Below are positions 1 to 6,771 of a stretch of DNA of 14,491 nucleotides, one piece after another. This DNA comes from Desulfuromonadaceae bacterium (lineage in GTDB: Bacteria > Desulfobacterota > Desulfuromonadia > Desulfuromonadales > Geopsychrobacteraceae), in the NCBI GenBank assembly GCA_013138655.1, contig WTCI01000193.1, positions 1-14,491 of the forward strand, in the 5' to 3' direction. The position numbers and the translations under genes were made by a program. The notes below the pieces were generated by a model that saw only the letters and a program-made list of their open reading frames with translations, was not told the origin of the DNA and made no database searches. The number at the start of each line of letters is the position of its first letter. The first letter of the stretch is position 1.

Positions 1-641
1 CCGGTGATAGCGGCGCATTTTTTACCATGCAAACCAGTTCTTCAATGAAAACTTATGCTCGGATTGTGGATGAGAGTTTTTCCAGCCCGACAGTTACTTT
101 AGAACTCGAAGCGGGGATGATCGGACAGTTTGAGACCGGGTATAAAATTCGCGTCATCCGTCCCGCGACTTTAGTTGATCTGAGCGGTGATTGGACCATT
201 GTCGGTGTAAACGAGGGGAATAATGAGATTACTGTCACTGATGCCGGTTATGTTGCCGGGACGATTGAGCTTGGCGATATGATCGTACGCAAACTCGTCG
301 GTGAGGCTTCGCCAACCGTTATCAATTACTGGTTACGCCCGACTGAAAATGCCGGCACGAATAATTTCGAGTTGGTGAGAGGTGACGGCAACTCCAGCAG
401 TGTGGTTGCAAGTAATATAGGTTTAGATTTGGCAAGTAATCTGGTTACCTTAGATTTGACCTATCTGATGTCTGACGGAAATGAACTTGACACGACAACG
501 GATTTTGATCAGATCAGGGCCGTCCGGGTGAACATTTCTGCTGAAACTGATAATACCAAAACCGGCCTGGCAAACTATTCCGGAGTCAAGCGCCGCACTT
601 TACAGACCTTGGTCAAAATTCGGAATGCTTTAGGGGAGTGA
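1..641 (+). CDS. pilW: PilW-like type IV pilus minor pilin, 5'-truncated by window edge
   Basis: The reading frame is already open at the left edge (codon phase starts at base 3), so the ATG at 27 is internal and the N-terminal prepilin leader lies outside the window. About 213 residues remain, ending at TGA 639-641. The visible part is a beta-rich soluble domain. It closes with a stretch typical of PilW C-termini, where an 'IRAVRVNISAETD' strand precedes a short Arg-rich segment ending 'LVKIRN'. No catalytic motif is expected: PilW-type proteins are minor pilins that prime pilus assembly and sit at the tip with PilX and PilY1. The next gene starts 2 bases after this stop, with its Shine-Dalgarno inside this gene's last codons, which implies translational coupling. 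The family call rests on the C-terminal pattern plus operon position. A generic prepilin-type protein is the alternative. Confidence 0.7.
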   Translation, partial: GDSGAFFTMQTSSSMKTYARIVDESFSSPTVTLELEAGMIGQFETGYKIRVIRPATLVDLSGDWTIVGVNEGNNEITVTDAGYVAGTIELGDMIVRKLVGEASPTVINYWLRPTENAGTNNFELVRGDGNSSSVVASNIGLDLASNLVTLDLTYLMSDGNELDTTTDFDQIRAVRVNISAETDNTKTGLANYSGVKRRTLQTLVKIRNALGE

Positions 642-643
642 CG

Positions 644-1201
644 ATGAAATTGACAGGTAAAATGGCAATAGATTTCTTTGGCAACCGTATTCATAACGAG
701 AACGGGTTCGCTTTAATCCTGACAATGGTCATGTTGGCAACCCTGAGTATCTTGGGTGTCATGGTTCTGAATTCCACGAATACTGAATTAAGCATAACGA
801 GCAATTCTAGGACGAGGAGCGATGCTTTTGTGGCGGCCGAACTGGCGACAGAATACGCCCAGCAAAAGGTCATTGATGATGCTGGCGATATCGATGACGG
901 CACGAACTATGATCTGATAGATGACGATGACGATATTGCAGGAATTCTCCCGCCCGGGATCGAACTTGAAGCGACTGGCCGCAACGAAATCGATTTTTAC
1001 ACCGGCCTGGCACCTGCAACAATGTTGACTCAAACCAGTACCGATTCCTATCAGAGCAATATCTATCGTACCAGTGGTTCAGCAGCAGGGGCCGATGGTG
1101 AAGCGGCATATTACCGTGTCTCGATAGAGGCCAAGGCCAGAGGCCGTTCGTCGGCTCGGGTTGAGACGCTTTTTGTCAATCGTGGCGGGCATGTTTTTTA
1201 G
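644..1201 (+). CDS. pilX: PilX-type minor pilin (PilX N-terminal domain)
   Basis: This is a 185-residue inner-membrane or pilus-tip minor pilin. The N-terminal region has a roughly 21-residue leader ending 'NENG', followed by a hydrophobic helix (residues 22-44, starting 'FALILTMVMLATLSILG'). This is the pattern of the PilX N-terminal family, in which the usual Glu at mature position 5 is absent; here it is Leu. After the helix comes 'NSTNTELSITSNSR', and then an Ala-rich amphipathic segment ('AAELATEYAQQ') typical of PilX. The C-terminal half is acidic, with a run of Asp near residues 92-100, and has no known catalytic site. I chose ATG 644 over the in-frame GTG at 638 because the AGGGGAG at 632-638 leaves a normal 5-base spacing to 644 and would overlap the GTG. 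Expected role: with PilW and PilY1, initiating pilus assembly. Confidence 0.82.
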   Translation: MKLTGKMAIDFFGNRIHNENGFALILTMVMLATLSILGVMVLNSTNTELSITSNSRTRSDAFVAAELATEYAQQKVIDDAGDIDDGTNYDLIDDDDDIAGILPPGIELEATGRNEIDFYTGLAPATMLTQTSTDSYQSNIYRTSGSAAGADGEAAYYRVSIEAKARGRSSARVETLFVNRGGHVF

Positions 1202-1236
1202 ATCAGCAAAACAGGATAAGCAGGTAAGGAGAAGTT

Positions 1237-4200
1237 ATGAATAAACGAATGATCTGTTTCTGGAGTTTGCTTCTGGTTTTTGCTCTTGCGGGAACATTGT
1301 ATGCGGAACCCGATTATTACTATGGTGATGCAAATGTTTATACCGGGTCATCGGCGAATGTTCCTCCGAACATCATGCTTTTATTCGATGTGTCACAAAA
1401 TATGACCGAGACAGGTTCCGCTATTAGTTATGAGCCTGATGCTGACTACATTGGTGATTATGAAAGTCTTACTGACCCAGACGGTAATCCCTATGAAAGT
1501 GACTACATTCCGAACCGGGTCTATGTGCAAAATACCACGGGGACAGCCAATGACGCAAAAATGACTGTCATCGATGGAAACGATGGATATTACGTCTCCT
1601 GTGATAGTGCGCGTGACGCACTTTTACAAAATGGAATTTGGATGGGGAGTTTGGCCAAAGGAGAGTGTGATGACAAATCAGCAACCACTTACTACACAGG
1701 TGATATGGCTTGTTTGATGTTTGAACTGAGTCAAGTGGCTCAATCCGCTTGGTCATCAGGGCAAACTTACAGCGTAGGCGATGTGGTCGAAGGGAGTGTC
1801 GATGACTCTGACTCATTGTATAAATTTGTTTGTGTCCAGGCTGGGGAGCCGGGTGGTTCGGAGCCAGGTTGGATTCTTGGTGAAGTACAAATTATGGATG
1901 GAGATTACGTCATTTGGGAACCGGCAAAATCAGCACTGGCCGTTGCTGCCAGTGTTCTTAAGTTGATTGCGAAAGAACTGGGAGATACGGTGCGGTTAGG
2001 GGTATCTATTCTCAATGAAAATAATCAGGGGGCGGACATTTTACAGCCCCTAGTTTTGCCTGTCGGTGAAGATCTAGTCACATTTAATGGGAAAATGGAT
2101 GATTTAGCATCTCTCAACATTAGTGGTAACCACTGGCAGGTGAATGAAGCCTTGTGGGATATTGGTGCATATTATAATGGTGATTTAAGTGAGGCGATTT
2201 CTTCAAAGGAAAAGGGCGCGACATACGATCCAGCAGCGGAATACTGGTGTCAGTCTAATAATATTATTCTTGTGACCAGCGGTTTGGATAGTGACGTGTC
2301 CCAAACCAAAGGTCTGGTAGAGGATCTGATCACAGCCAATCTGGATGGCACTTCTGTAGATGAACAGGGAACGTCTCTAGATGTTGCAAAGCACTTATAC
2401 GACAATCTTGACCCCTCATATCTCGATACTGAGGAACACTCTTTCCACGTTAAAACCCATGTGGTTCAGGTTCTTTCTGGTTTTTTAGAGCAACTTTCTG
2501 AAACGGCTCACCATGGGAAAGGACAGTATTACTCCCTTGAAAGTGCAGAAAAACTCCAGGCAGTGTTGACAGCTCTTATTACAGGCTTACTTGAAGCTGA
2601 CAGCTCTTTTGTCGCTCCTGTCGTTCCGGCTAGTCCGGAAAACCGAGCCTATAGCGGTCAGCGTATCTACCTCGGTTTTTTCAAGCCGATGAATGATGAA
2701 CCCTGGTACGGGAATCTGAAAAAATTCGGCTTGAACAGCGCAAGCCAGATCACTGCTTTTGATTCCAGCGGAGATTTGGTTAAGGCGACGGATGATGATG
2801 GTTATTTTCTTGTGGATCTCTATGGTGATCCGACCTTGAGTTCTTTCTGGAACACGACTCTTGATGGGGGGGCGGTCAATGCGGGCGGAGTGGGTGAAAA
2901 ACTGCTGACGCGTACGTCGGCTCGCGCTATTTACACCTGGCTGGGGGGGACTAAGGATTTGAATGATCCAGTCAACGTCTTTTCCATTGCGAATAGCGCT
3001 ATTAACGTCACTGCTCTCGGCCTTAGTGATGGCATGAGCCCTGATGCTGCCAACCTGATCAATTTTATCCACGGTCTTGATGCCTATGCACAGTTTTCCA
3101 CAGACACAACGGCGAAACGGCCCTGGATTCTGGGCGATATCATGCATTCAAAACCGGTGGTTTTGAATTATTCCTCCTTTAATCCCGAGGCGGATGATGA
3201 TGGTGACGATGTCCTGAATGAGGATGATCCGACTACTCCGGTTGTCAATGATTCCTATATTTTTGTCGGCGGAAATGATGGAATGCTTCACGCTTTCAGG
3301 GATGTCAGCGGTGAGGAAGCCTGGGCTTTTATTCCCCCCGATCTTTTGAAAAACCTGCAATATCTGTCTGATACCGACCGACACTATTATTTTGTGGATA
3401 GTTCTCCCGTTATCTATGTTTACGATGCGGATGGAGATGGAAATGTCGAAGCTGGCGACAAGGCAATTTTGATTTGCGGTATGCGCCGCGGTGGCGGCAC
3501 CAATAACATCACTCAGCCTGTGGATGGAGATGCTCCTCCACCATCGCGTGGTTCGTACTTTGCTCTGGATATCACCAATCCGGAGGACCCACAATTTATG
3601 TGGCAGATAAATAGTGAAGTCGATGATTTTGGTGAAATGGGTCAGACTTGGAGCTTGCCCCGATTAACAAAAATGAAAGTCGGCGGTGTCATTAAAGTGG
3701 TTGCCGTGTTTGGTGCAGGTTATGATACCAATGAAGATCTGCGCTATGGCCCTAACCAGAATTTTCCTGATGATACCGATGAGACAACCAATACCTCGAT
3801 GGCGCCTCCCGGCGAAGGGGATGTCATAAGTGCTGGAACCGCTACCCACGCGCCCTCAGACAGTGATTCTGATGCCTTTTTTCCTCGTGGGCGTGGTATT
3901 TACGTGGTTGAGGTGGCGACCCTCAGTGACGGAGTCCCGGGCTTTGGTTCAAGCGGCCAATTGATCTGGAGTTACACCAATGCTGACAACTCAGCCATGA
4001 GTTATTGCATCCCCAGTGATCCTCTGGTCTTAGATCGTGACAATGATGGTTACACCGATCATATTTATATCGGTGATACCGGCGGTCAGTTATGGCGTTT
4101 CAATGTGGCTGATACCGCTACGACGGATAATTGGACCGGAACACGTATTTTCACCGCGAATGTTGATGGCTCAACCGATGTCGGGCGCAAGATTTTTTAC

Positions 4201-4893
4201 AAACCGACGGCAACGGTTTCCGGAGATGATACTCTGCTCTATTTCGGCACCGGGGATCGCGAACATCCGTTGAATACCGCAGTTGTCGATCGTTTTTACG
4301 TTGTGCGGGATCGGGAAAGTGAAGATCCGACACCATGGCCACTGACAGAAACTAATCTGGTTGATGTGACATTGGACAACCTGCAGAGTTCAACTATTTC
4401 TGCAGAAACTGCCGCAACGCTTCGGGCAAAACTGACCCCTCCATACTACACGGACGGAACAACGGTATATTATGGTTGGTATATAAAGCTGGACGAGAAT
4501 GACGGAGAAAAAGTTCTGTCCAATCCAAAAGTTTTTTCCGGAACGGTTTATTTCTCTACTTATGAACCTGCATCTATCGATTCATCAGACGATCCTTGCG
4601 AAGGAAAACTTGGGCCGGCACGCTTGTATGCAGTAAACGCTTTGACTGCTGAAGCCGTATTTAATTTTGATCTGGAGAATGATGGAATTGCAACAGATGA
4701 GTCCGATGGTGTCGTTCTGAAGCGTACGGATCGGACGATTAGTGTTGGCGACGGGATCGCATCAGAACCGCTGGTTCTAGTCAATAATAAGGGGGTCGTG
4801 TCGATTATGGTCGGTCGGGGTGGCGGGTTTTTCAACTCCGGCGGGATAGAAGCAATTGATCCGGTCTTTCCGGTTTATTGGATGAAGTGGTAA
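1237..4893 (+). CDS. pilY1: PilY1/PilC-type pilus tip adhesin and assembly factor
   Basis: This 1218-residue exported protein has a Sec signal peptide of about 23 residues ending 'LYA'. The N-terminal half is a von Willebrand A-like region. Its metal-site strand reads 'IMLLFDVSQNM' (D51-V-S53-Q-N55, a degenerate DxSxS), and a later strand reads 'NIILVTSGLDSD' (343-353). Between them, residues 172-227 form an insert resembling a carbohydrate-binding (CBM5/12-like) module. The C-terminal half is the PilC/PilY1 beta-propeller. It is marked by 'RPWILGDIMHSKPVV' (from residue 628), 'YIFVGGNDGMLHAF' (from 674) and 'YIGDTGGQLWRF' (about 944-955). The last is preceded by an EF-hand-like calcium loop, D933-x-D935-x-D937-G-x-x-D941. 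Two more Asp-rich loops lie at 652-664 and 730-741. A good Shine-Dalgarno (TAAGGAG, 1225-1231) sits 5 bases before the ATG. PilY1 proteins act at the pilus tip in adhesion, surface sensing and control of retraction. Two G7 runs (2866-2872, 2943-2949) could permit slippage. Confidence 0.93.
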   Translation: MNKRMICFWSLLLVFALAGTLYAEPDYYYGDANVYTGSSANVPPNIMLLFDVSQNMTETGSAISYEPDADYIGDYESLTDPDGNPYESDYIPNRVYVQNTTGTANDAKMTVIDGNDGYYVSCDSARDALLQNGIWMGSLAKGECDDKSATTYYTGDMACLMFELSQVAQSAWSSGQTYSVGDVVEGSVDDSDSLYKFVCVQAGEPGGSEPGWILGEVQIMDGDYVIWEPAKSALAVAASVLKLIAKELGDTVRLGVSILNENNQGADILQPLVLPVGEDLVTFNGKMDDLASLNISGNHWQVNEALWDIGAYYNGDLSEAISSKEKGATYDPAAEYWCQSNNIILVTSGLDSDVSQTKGLVEDLITANLDGTSVDEQGTSLDVAKHLYDNLDPSYLDTEEHSFHVKTHVVQVLSGFLEQLSETAHHGKGQYYSLESAEKLQAVLTALITGLLEADSSFVAPVVPASPENRAYSGQRIYLGFFKPMNDEPWYGNLKKFGLNSASQITAFDSSGDLVKATDDDGYFLVDLYGDPTLSSFWNTTLDGGAVNAGGVGEKLLTRTSARAIYTWLGGTKDLNDPVNVFSIANSAINVTALGLSDGMSPDAANLINFIHGLDAYAQFSTDTTAKRPWILGDIMHSKPVVLNYSSFNPEADDDGDDVLNEDDPTTPVVNDSYIFVGGNDGMLHAFRDVSGEEAWAFIPPDLLKNLQYLSDTDRHYYFVDSSPVIYVYDADGDGNVEAGDKAILICGMRRGGGTNNITQPVDGDAPPPSRGSYFALDITNPEDPQFMWQINSEVDDFGEMGQTWSLPRLTKMKVGGVIKVVAVFGAGYDTNEDLRYGPNQNFPDDTDETTNTSMAPPGEGDVISAGTATHAPSDSDSDAFFPRGRGIYVVEVATLSDGVPGFGSSGQLIWSYTNADNSAMSYCIPSDPLVLDRDNDGYTDHIYIGDTGGQLWRFNVADTATTDNWTGTRIFTANVDGSTDVGRKIFYKPTATVSGDDTLLYFGTGDREHPLNTAVVDRFYVVRDRESEDPTPWPLTETNLVDVTLDNLQSSTISAETAATLRAKLTPPYYTDGTTVYYGWYIKLDENDGEKVLSNPKVFSGTVYFSTYEPASIDSSDDPCEGKLGPARLYAVNALTAEAVFNFDLENDGIATDESDGVVLKRTDRTISVGDGIASEPLVLVNNKGVVSIMVGRGGGFFNSGGIEAIDPVFPVYWMKW

Positions 4894-4896
4894 ATC

Positions 4897-5541
4897 ATGA
4901 TGCGGTTGCTGATTCTTTTCATCGTATGTTCGCCTCTTTTGGTTGCCGGAACTGTTGCAGCGGCAGAAAAAGAACCCATTATCAAGGTTGTTCGCGTTGA
5001 GCCTTTGCAATTTAATGCCGTGACCGGATTGACGATTGAACCGATTTTGGAGGATGCCGCAGGGGACTACTACAGCTTTGAATATCGGTGGTTTTTAAAC
5101 GGTGAAGAATCGTTGTTTGAAACAACAGAAAAGTTTCCAGGAGAGCTGTTGCGCCGTGATGACGAGATTTCTGTCGAGGTGACGCCCATCGATTCTTCCG
5201 GAAATAAATTGGCGCCTTATGTGACTTTACCGCTTAGGGCAGTGAATGCCTCCCCGGCTATTGGTTCAGTGCCGCCGACAAGATTCAGCAATCAGGGCTT
5301 CCGATATCGCGTTGCGGCAACCGACCCGGATGGTGATACTGTCAGCTACCATCTGGAAGAAGGCCCTGAAAATATGCTGATTGACAGTTCGACCGGGGAG
5401 CTGACCTGGGTGTTTGAGCAGTTGCCGGAAGGCTCATTTCCGGTGTTGATCGTTGCCGAAGATAACTTTGGTGGGCGTGCCGAGCAGAGGTTTGAACTGA
5501 ACCTGTCCTTTGTGCCGAAAGGGGAGGCAAAAAATGAATAA
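4897..5541 (+). CDS. Secreted protein with cadherin/Ig-like (He_PIG-type) domain, pilus-operon associated
   Basis: This 214-residue protein has a Sec-type signal peptide (hydrophobic residues 4-20, likely cleaved near 'AAA-E24'). The Cys at residue 11 lies inside the hydrophobic core and is not a lipobox. The mature part has an N-terminal beta-rich region (about 28-115) containing 'YRWFLNGE', a bacterial Ig-like strand pattern. A second domain (about 118-206) carries the calcium-binding-like D143-P-D-G-D147, then 'STGELTW' and a closing beta strand. This is typical of putative Ig/dystroglycan-cadherin-like domains. No enzyme motif is visible. The gene starts 3 bases after the pilY1 stop and overlaps the next pseudopilin by 8 bases, so it belongs to the minor-pilin operon. 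A periplasmic or surface partner of PilY1 or the pilus tip is a fair inference from position only. I do not recognise a named gene. Confidence 0.78.
   Translation: MMRLLILFIVCSPLLVAGTVAAAEKEPIIKVVRVEPLQFNAVTGLTIEPILEDAAGDYYSFEYRWFLNGEESLFETTEKFPGELLRRDDEISVEVTPIDSSGNKLAPYVTLPLRAVNASPAIGSVPPTRFSNQGFRYRVAATDPDGDTVSYHLEEGPENMLIDSSTGELTWVFEQLPEGSFPVLIVAEDNFGGRAEQRFELNLSFVPKGEAKNE
5521..5527 (+). promoter_or_regulatory. Ribosome binding site fixing the start of the first FimT-like gene
   Basis: GGGGAGG lies 6 bases upstream of ATG 5534. This selects MNKRGFTLIEV as the N-terminus rather than an in-frame upstream ATG at 5510. It sits inside the 3' end of the preceding gene, implying coupled translation. 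Confidence 0.75.
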
Positions 5542-5968
5542 GCGTGGTTTTACCCTGATTGAAGTCATTGTGGTCATGGCTGTTTTAACGATTATGCTGG
5601 CAATTTCAGCACCATCTCTAATTGACTGGCGGCAAAATGCAAAAATTAAGGAGGTCGCGCGGGATATTTTATCCGGTCTGCGTCAGGCACGGAGTATGGC
5701 GGTCACGGAAAATCAGAACATTGAGGTAAAAATAAATCCAGTTACCCATCAATTAAAATTTAATGACGTGGTTCAGAAAACCTTTCCAGATAATATTAAA
5801 CTTGAAGTAGCTGAAGAGGCTGAGGCTTTGACGAGTGCAGCGGAAAAATCTACAATTTTTGAACCTCAAGGTTCCTGTAACAAATTGCTTAAAGTTAGGG
5901 TTAACGAAGATCCGTCCCTTGAGATCAAAATCGAATCAAAGGCTACCGGGTTGGCTCGATTACCTTGA
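5534..5968 (+). CDS. GspH/FimT family pseudopilin (first copy)
   Basis: This 144-residue protein has a textbook class III (prepilin) signal. A 5-residue leader MNKRG is cleaved after Gly5. Mature Phe+1 and Glu+5 ('FTLIEV') follow, and then a hydrophobic helix of about 20 residues ('IVVMAVLTIMLAISAP'). The segment 'ARDILSGLRQARSMAVTENQ' after the helix is the characteristic GspH/FimT motif. The C-terminal domain is small and beta-rich, with a single Cys. The start at 5534 is chosen for the leader and the RBS; the upstream ATG at 5510 would add eight residues before the leader. It is processed by prepilin peptidase PilD and inserted in the inner membrane as a minor pilin. It is the last gene of the pilW-X-Y1 operon, with a terminator about 60 bases downstream. 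FimT and FimU/GspH roles cannot be separated from sequence alone. Confidence 0.88.
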   Translation: MNKRGFTLIEVIVVMAVLTIMLAISAPSLIDWRQNAKIKEVARDILSGLRQARSMAVTENQNIEVKINPVTHQLKFNDVVQKTFPDNIKLEVAEEAEALTSAAEKSTIFEPQGSCNKLLKVRVNEDPSLEIKIESKATGLARLP

Positions 5969-6031
5969 CTCTTATTTTGTGCGGTTTGTTTTAAGGCTCT
6001 GATTGTTCTCATTTCCTTATTTGTTATCAGT

Positions 6032-6060
6032 AAGCTCAAGTATTTCTTGAGCTTTTCTTT
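6032..6060 (+). terminator. Rho-independent terminator ending the minor-pilin operon
   Basis: A perfect 9-bp stem AAGCTCAAG / CTTGAGCTT (6032-6040 with 6046-6054), with loop TATTT, is followed by a T-rich tail (TTCTTTTT, 6055-6062). The opposite strand has no U-rich tail, so it works on + transcripts. The stem is only moderately GC-rich, so termination may be partial. Confidence 0.75.
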
Positions 6061-6080
6061 TTGGTTCTGGATTTTTTTCT

Positions 6081-6109
6081 TTTACAGTTTGTGGATCCTC
6101 CATTATGCT
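6081..6109 (+). promoter_or_regulatory. Candidate sigma-70 promoter for the second FimT-like gene
   Basis: TTTACA (6081-6086, 5/6 to the -35 consensus) and TATGCT (6104-6109, 4/6 to the -10 consensus) are separated by exactly 17 bases. Transcription would begin near 6116, leaving a leader of about 35 bases before ATG 6150. Its place just after the terminator at 6032 supports an independent transcription unit. The assignment is by consensus only. Confidence 0.45.
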
Positions 6110-6136
6110 GTGCAGCGTATCGTTATTTTTTCCAAA

Positions 6137-6144
6137 GGGGGGGG
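6137..6144 (+). promoter_or_regulatory. G8 tract serving as Shine-Dalgarno region of the second FimT-like gene
   Basis: Eight consecutive G residues preceded by AAA lie 5 bases before ATG 6150. They give an SD-like element whose length and spacing would change with each slipped base. This makes it a candidate site for strand slippage that tunes translation. Confidence 0.55.
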
Positions 6145-6149
6145 ATGGA

Positions 6150-6671
6150 ATGATGAGGCGTGCGTGTGGATTTACCTTGTTGGAAGTTGTGGTGACCGTT
6201 GCCGTGATGGGAATTATGTTGACGATTGCTCTACCGGCATTGAAACCATTTTGGGCGGGCACTGCTCAGAAAGAAGCAGCTAGAAACGTCCTGGGGGCGC
6301 TACGTTTTGCGCGGAGCAATGCCATCAGCAACAATCTTGAATACCATGTGGCCTTCGATCTGGATACACAGAGCTACTGGCTGGAAGAGGGTGATCTGCC
6401 TAGTGACAGTAACGTCTGGAACAGGATTCGAGAATTTGGCAGTTTTCCGGCCGGGGTGAAAATGGCCACCGGGTCGACTTGTGACAATAGAGTTGGTGAC
6501 GGCGATCCGACGACGGCTGACAATGTAATCCAGTTCAACCCGAACGGCACCTGTGGCTCAAGCGGAATGGCGAGTGCGCGTTATATCTGTGTTCTGGATA
6601 CCGATGAGACGATAAAATTCAAAAGCGGATTGCCCTCCAGTATCACCGGAAGGGCGATTATCAAGCGTTAG
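6150..6671 (+). CDS. GspH/FimT family pseudopilin (second copy)
   Basis: This 173-residue prepilin has leader MMRRACG, cleavage before Phe, Glu at mature +5 ('FTLLEV') and a hydrophobic helix ('VVTVAVMGIMLTIALPAL'). The GspH/FimT hallmark segment 'ARNVLGALRFARSNAISNN' follows. The globular part is longer than in the first copy. It has three Cys (in 'STCDN', 'NGTCG' and 'YICVLD'), two of which could form a disulfide, and an Asp-rich loop 'GDGDPTTADN'. I chose ATG 6150 because the G8 SD and a proper short leader fit it; the frame is open to an ATG at 6105 that lacks both. It is separated from the upstream operon by a terminator and a candidate promoter. Expected role: minor pilin in the type IV pilus initiation complex. 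FimU versus FimT is not decidable here. Confidence 0.88.
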   Translation: MMRRACGFTLLEVVVTVAVMGIMLTIALPALKPFWAGTAQKEAARNVLGALRFARSNAISNNLEYHVAFDLDTQSYWLEEGDLPSDSNVWNRIREFGSFPAGVKMATGSTCDNRVGDGDPTTADNVIQFNPNGTCGSSGMASARYICVLDTDETIKFKSGLPSSITGRAIIKR

Positions 6672-6721
6672 GTTGTCATTACTGGTCGCTAGCTCAAGCT
6701 GGTATTGAAAAATTCATAGAT

Positions 6722-6740
6722 AATCGAAAATAAATCGATT
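6722..6740. promoter_or_regulatory. Inverted repeat upstream of abiE, candidate AbiEi operator
   Basis: AATCGA-N7-TCGATT is a perfect 6-bp inverted repeat in the AT-rich 100-base gap before the AbiEi-like gene. AbiEi antitoxins are known to repress their own operon by binding inverted repeats in the promoter. That this is the site is inference. No confident -35/-10 pair could be assigned in this gap: a TTGAAA at 6705 has no good partner. Confidence 0.4.
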
Positions 6741-6771
6741 TAGTATGTAAAAACGTGTTATTCTTGCCTTT

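Noticed and set aside
638..643. GTG start for pilX at 638
   Set aside because: It overlaps the Shine-Dalgarno that is correctly spaced for ATG 644.
2587..3594. Two long minus-strand open frames (2587-3147 and 3148-3594) opposite pilY1
   Set aside because: They lie fully antisense to the conserved PilY1 propeller, have no recognisable domains, signal or RBS, and arise from codon bias of the sense gene.
6105..6149. Upstream ATG 6105 for the second pseudopilin
   Set aside because: It would put 15 extra residues ahead of a normal prepilin leader, overlaps the candidate -10, and lacks an RBS.
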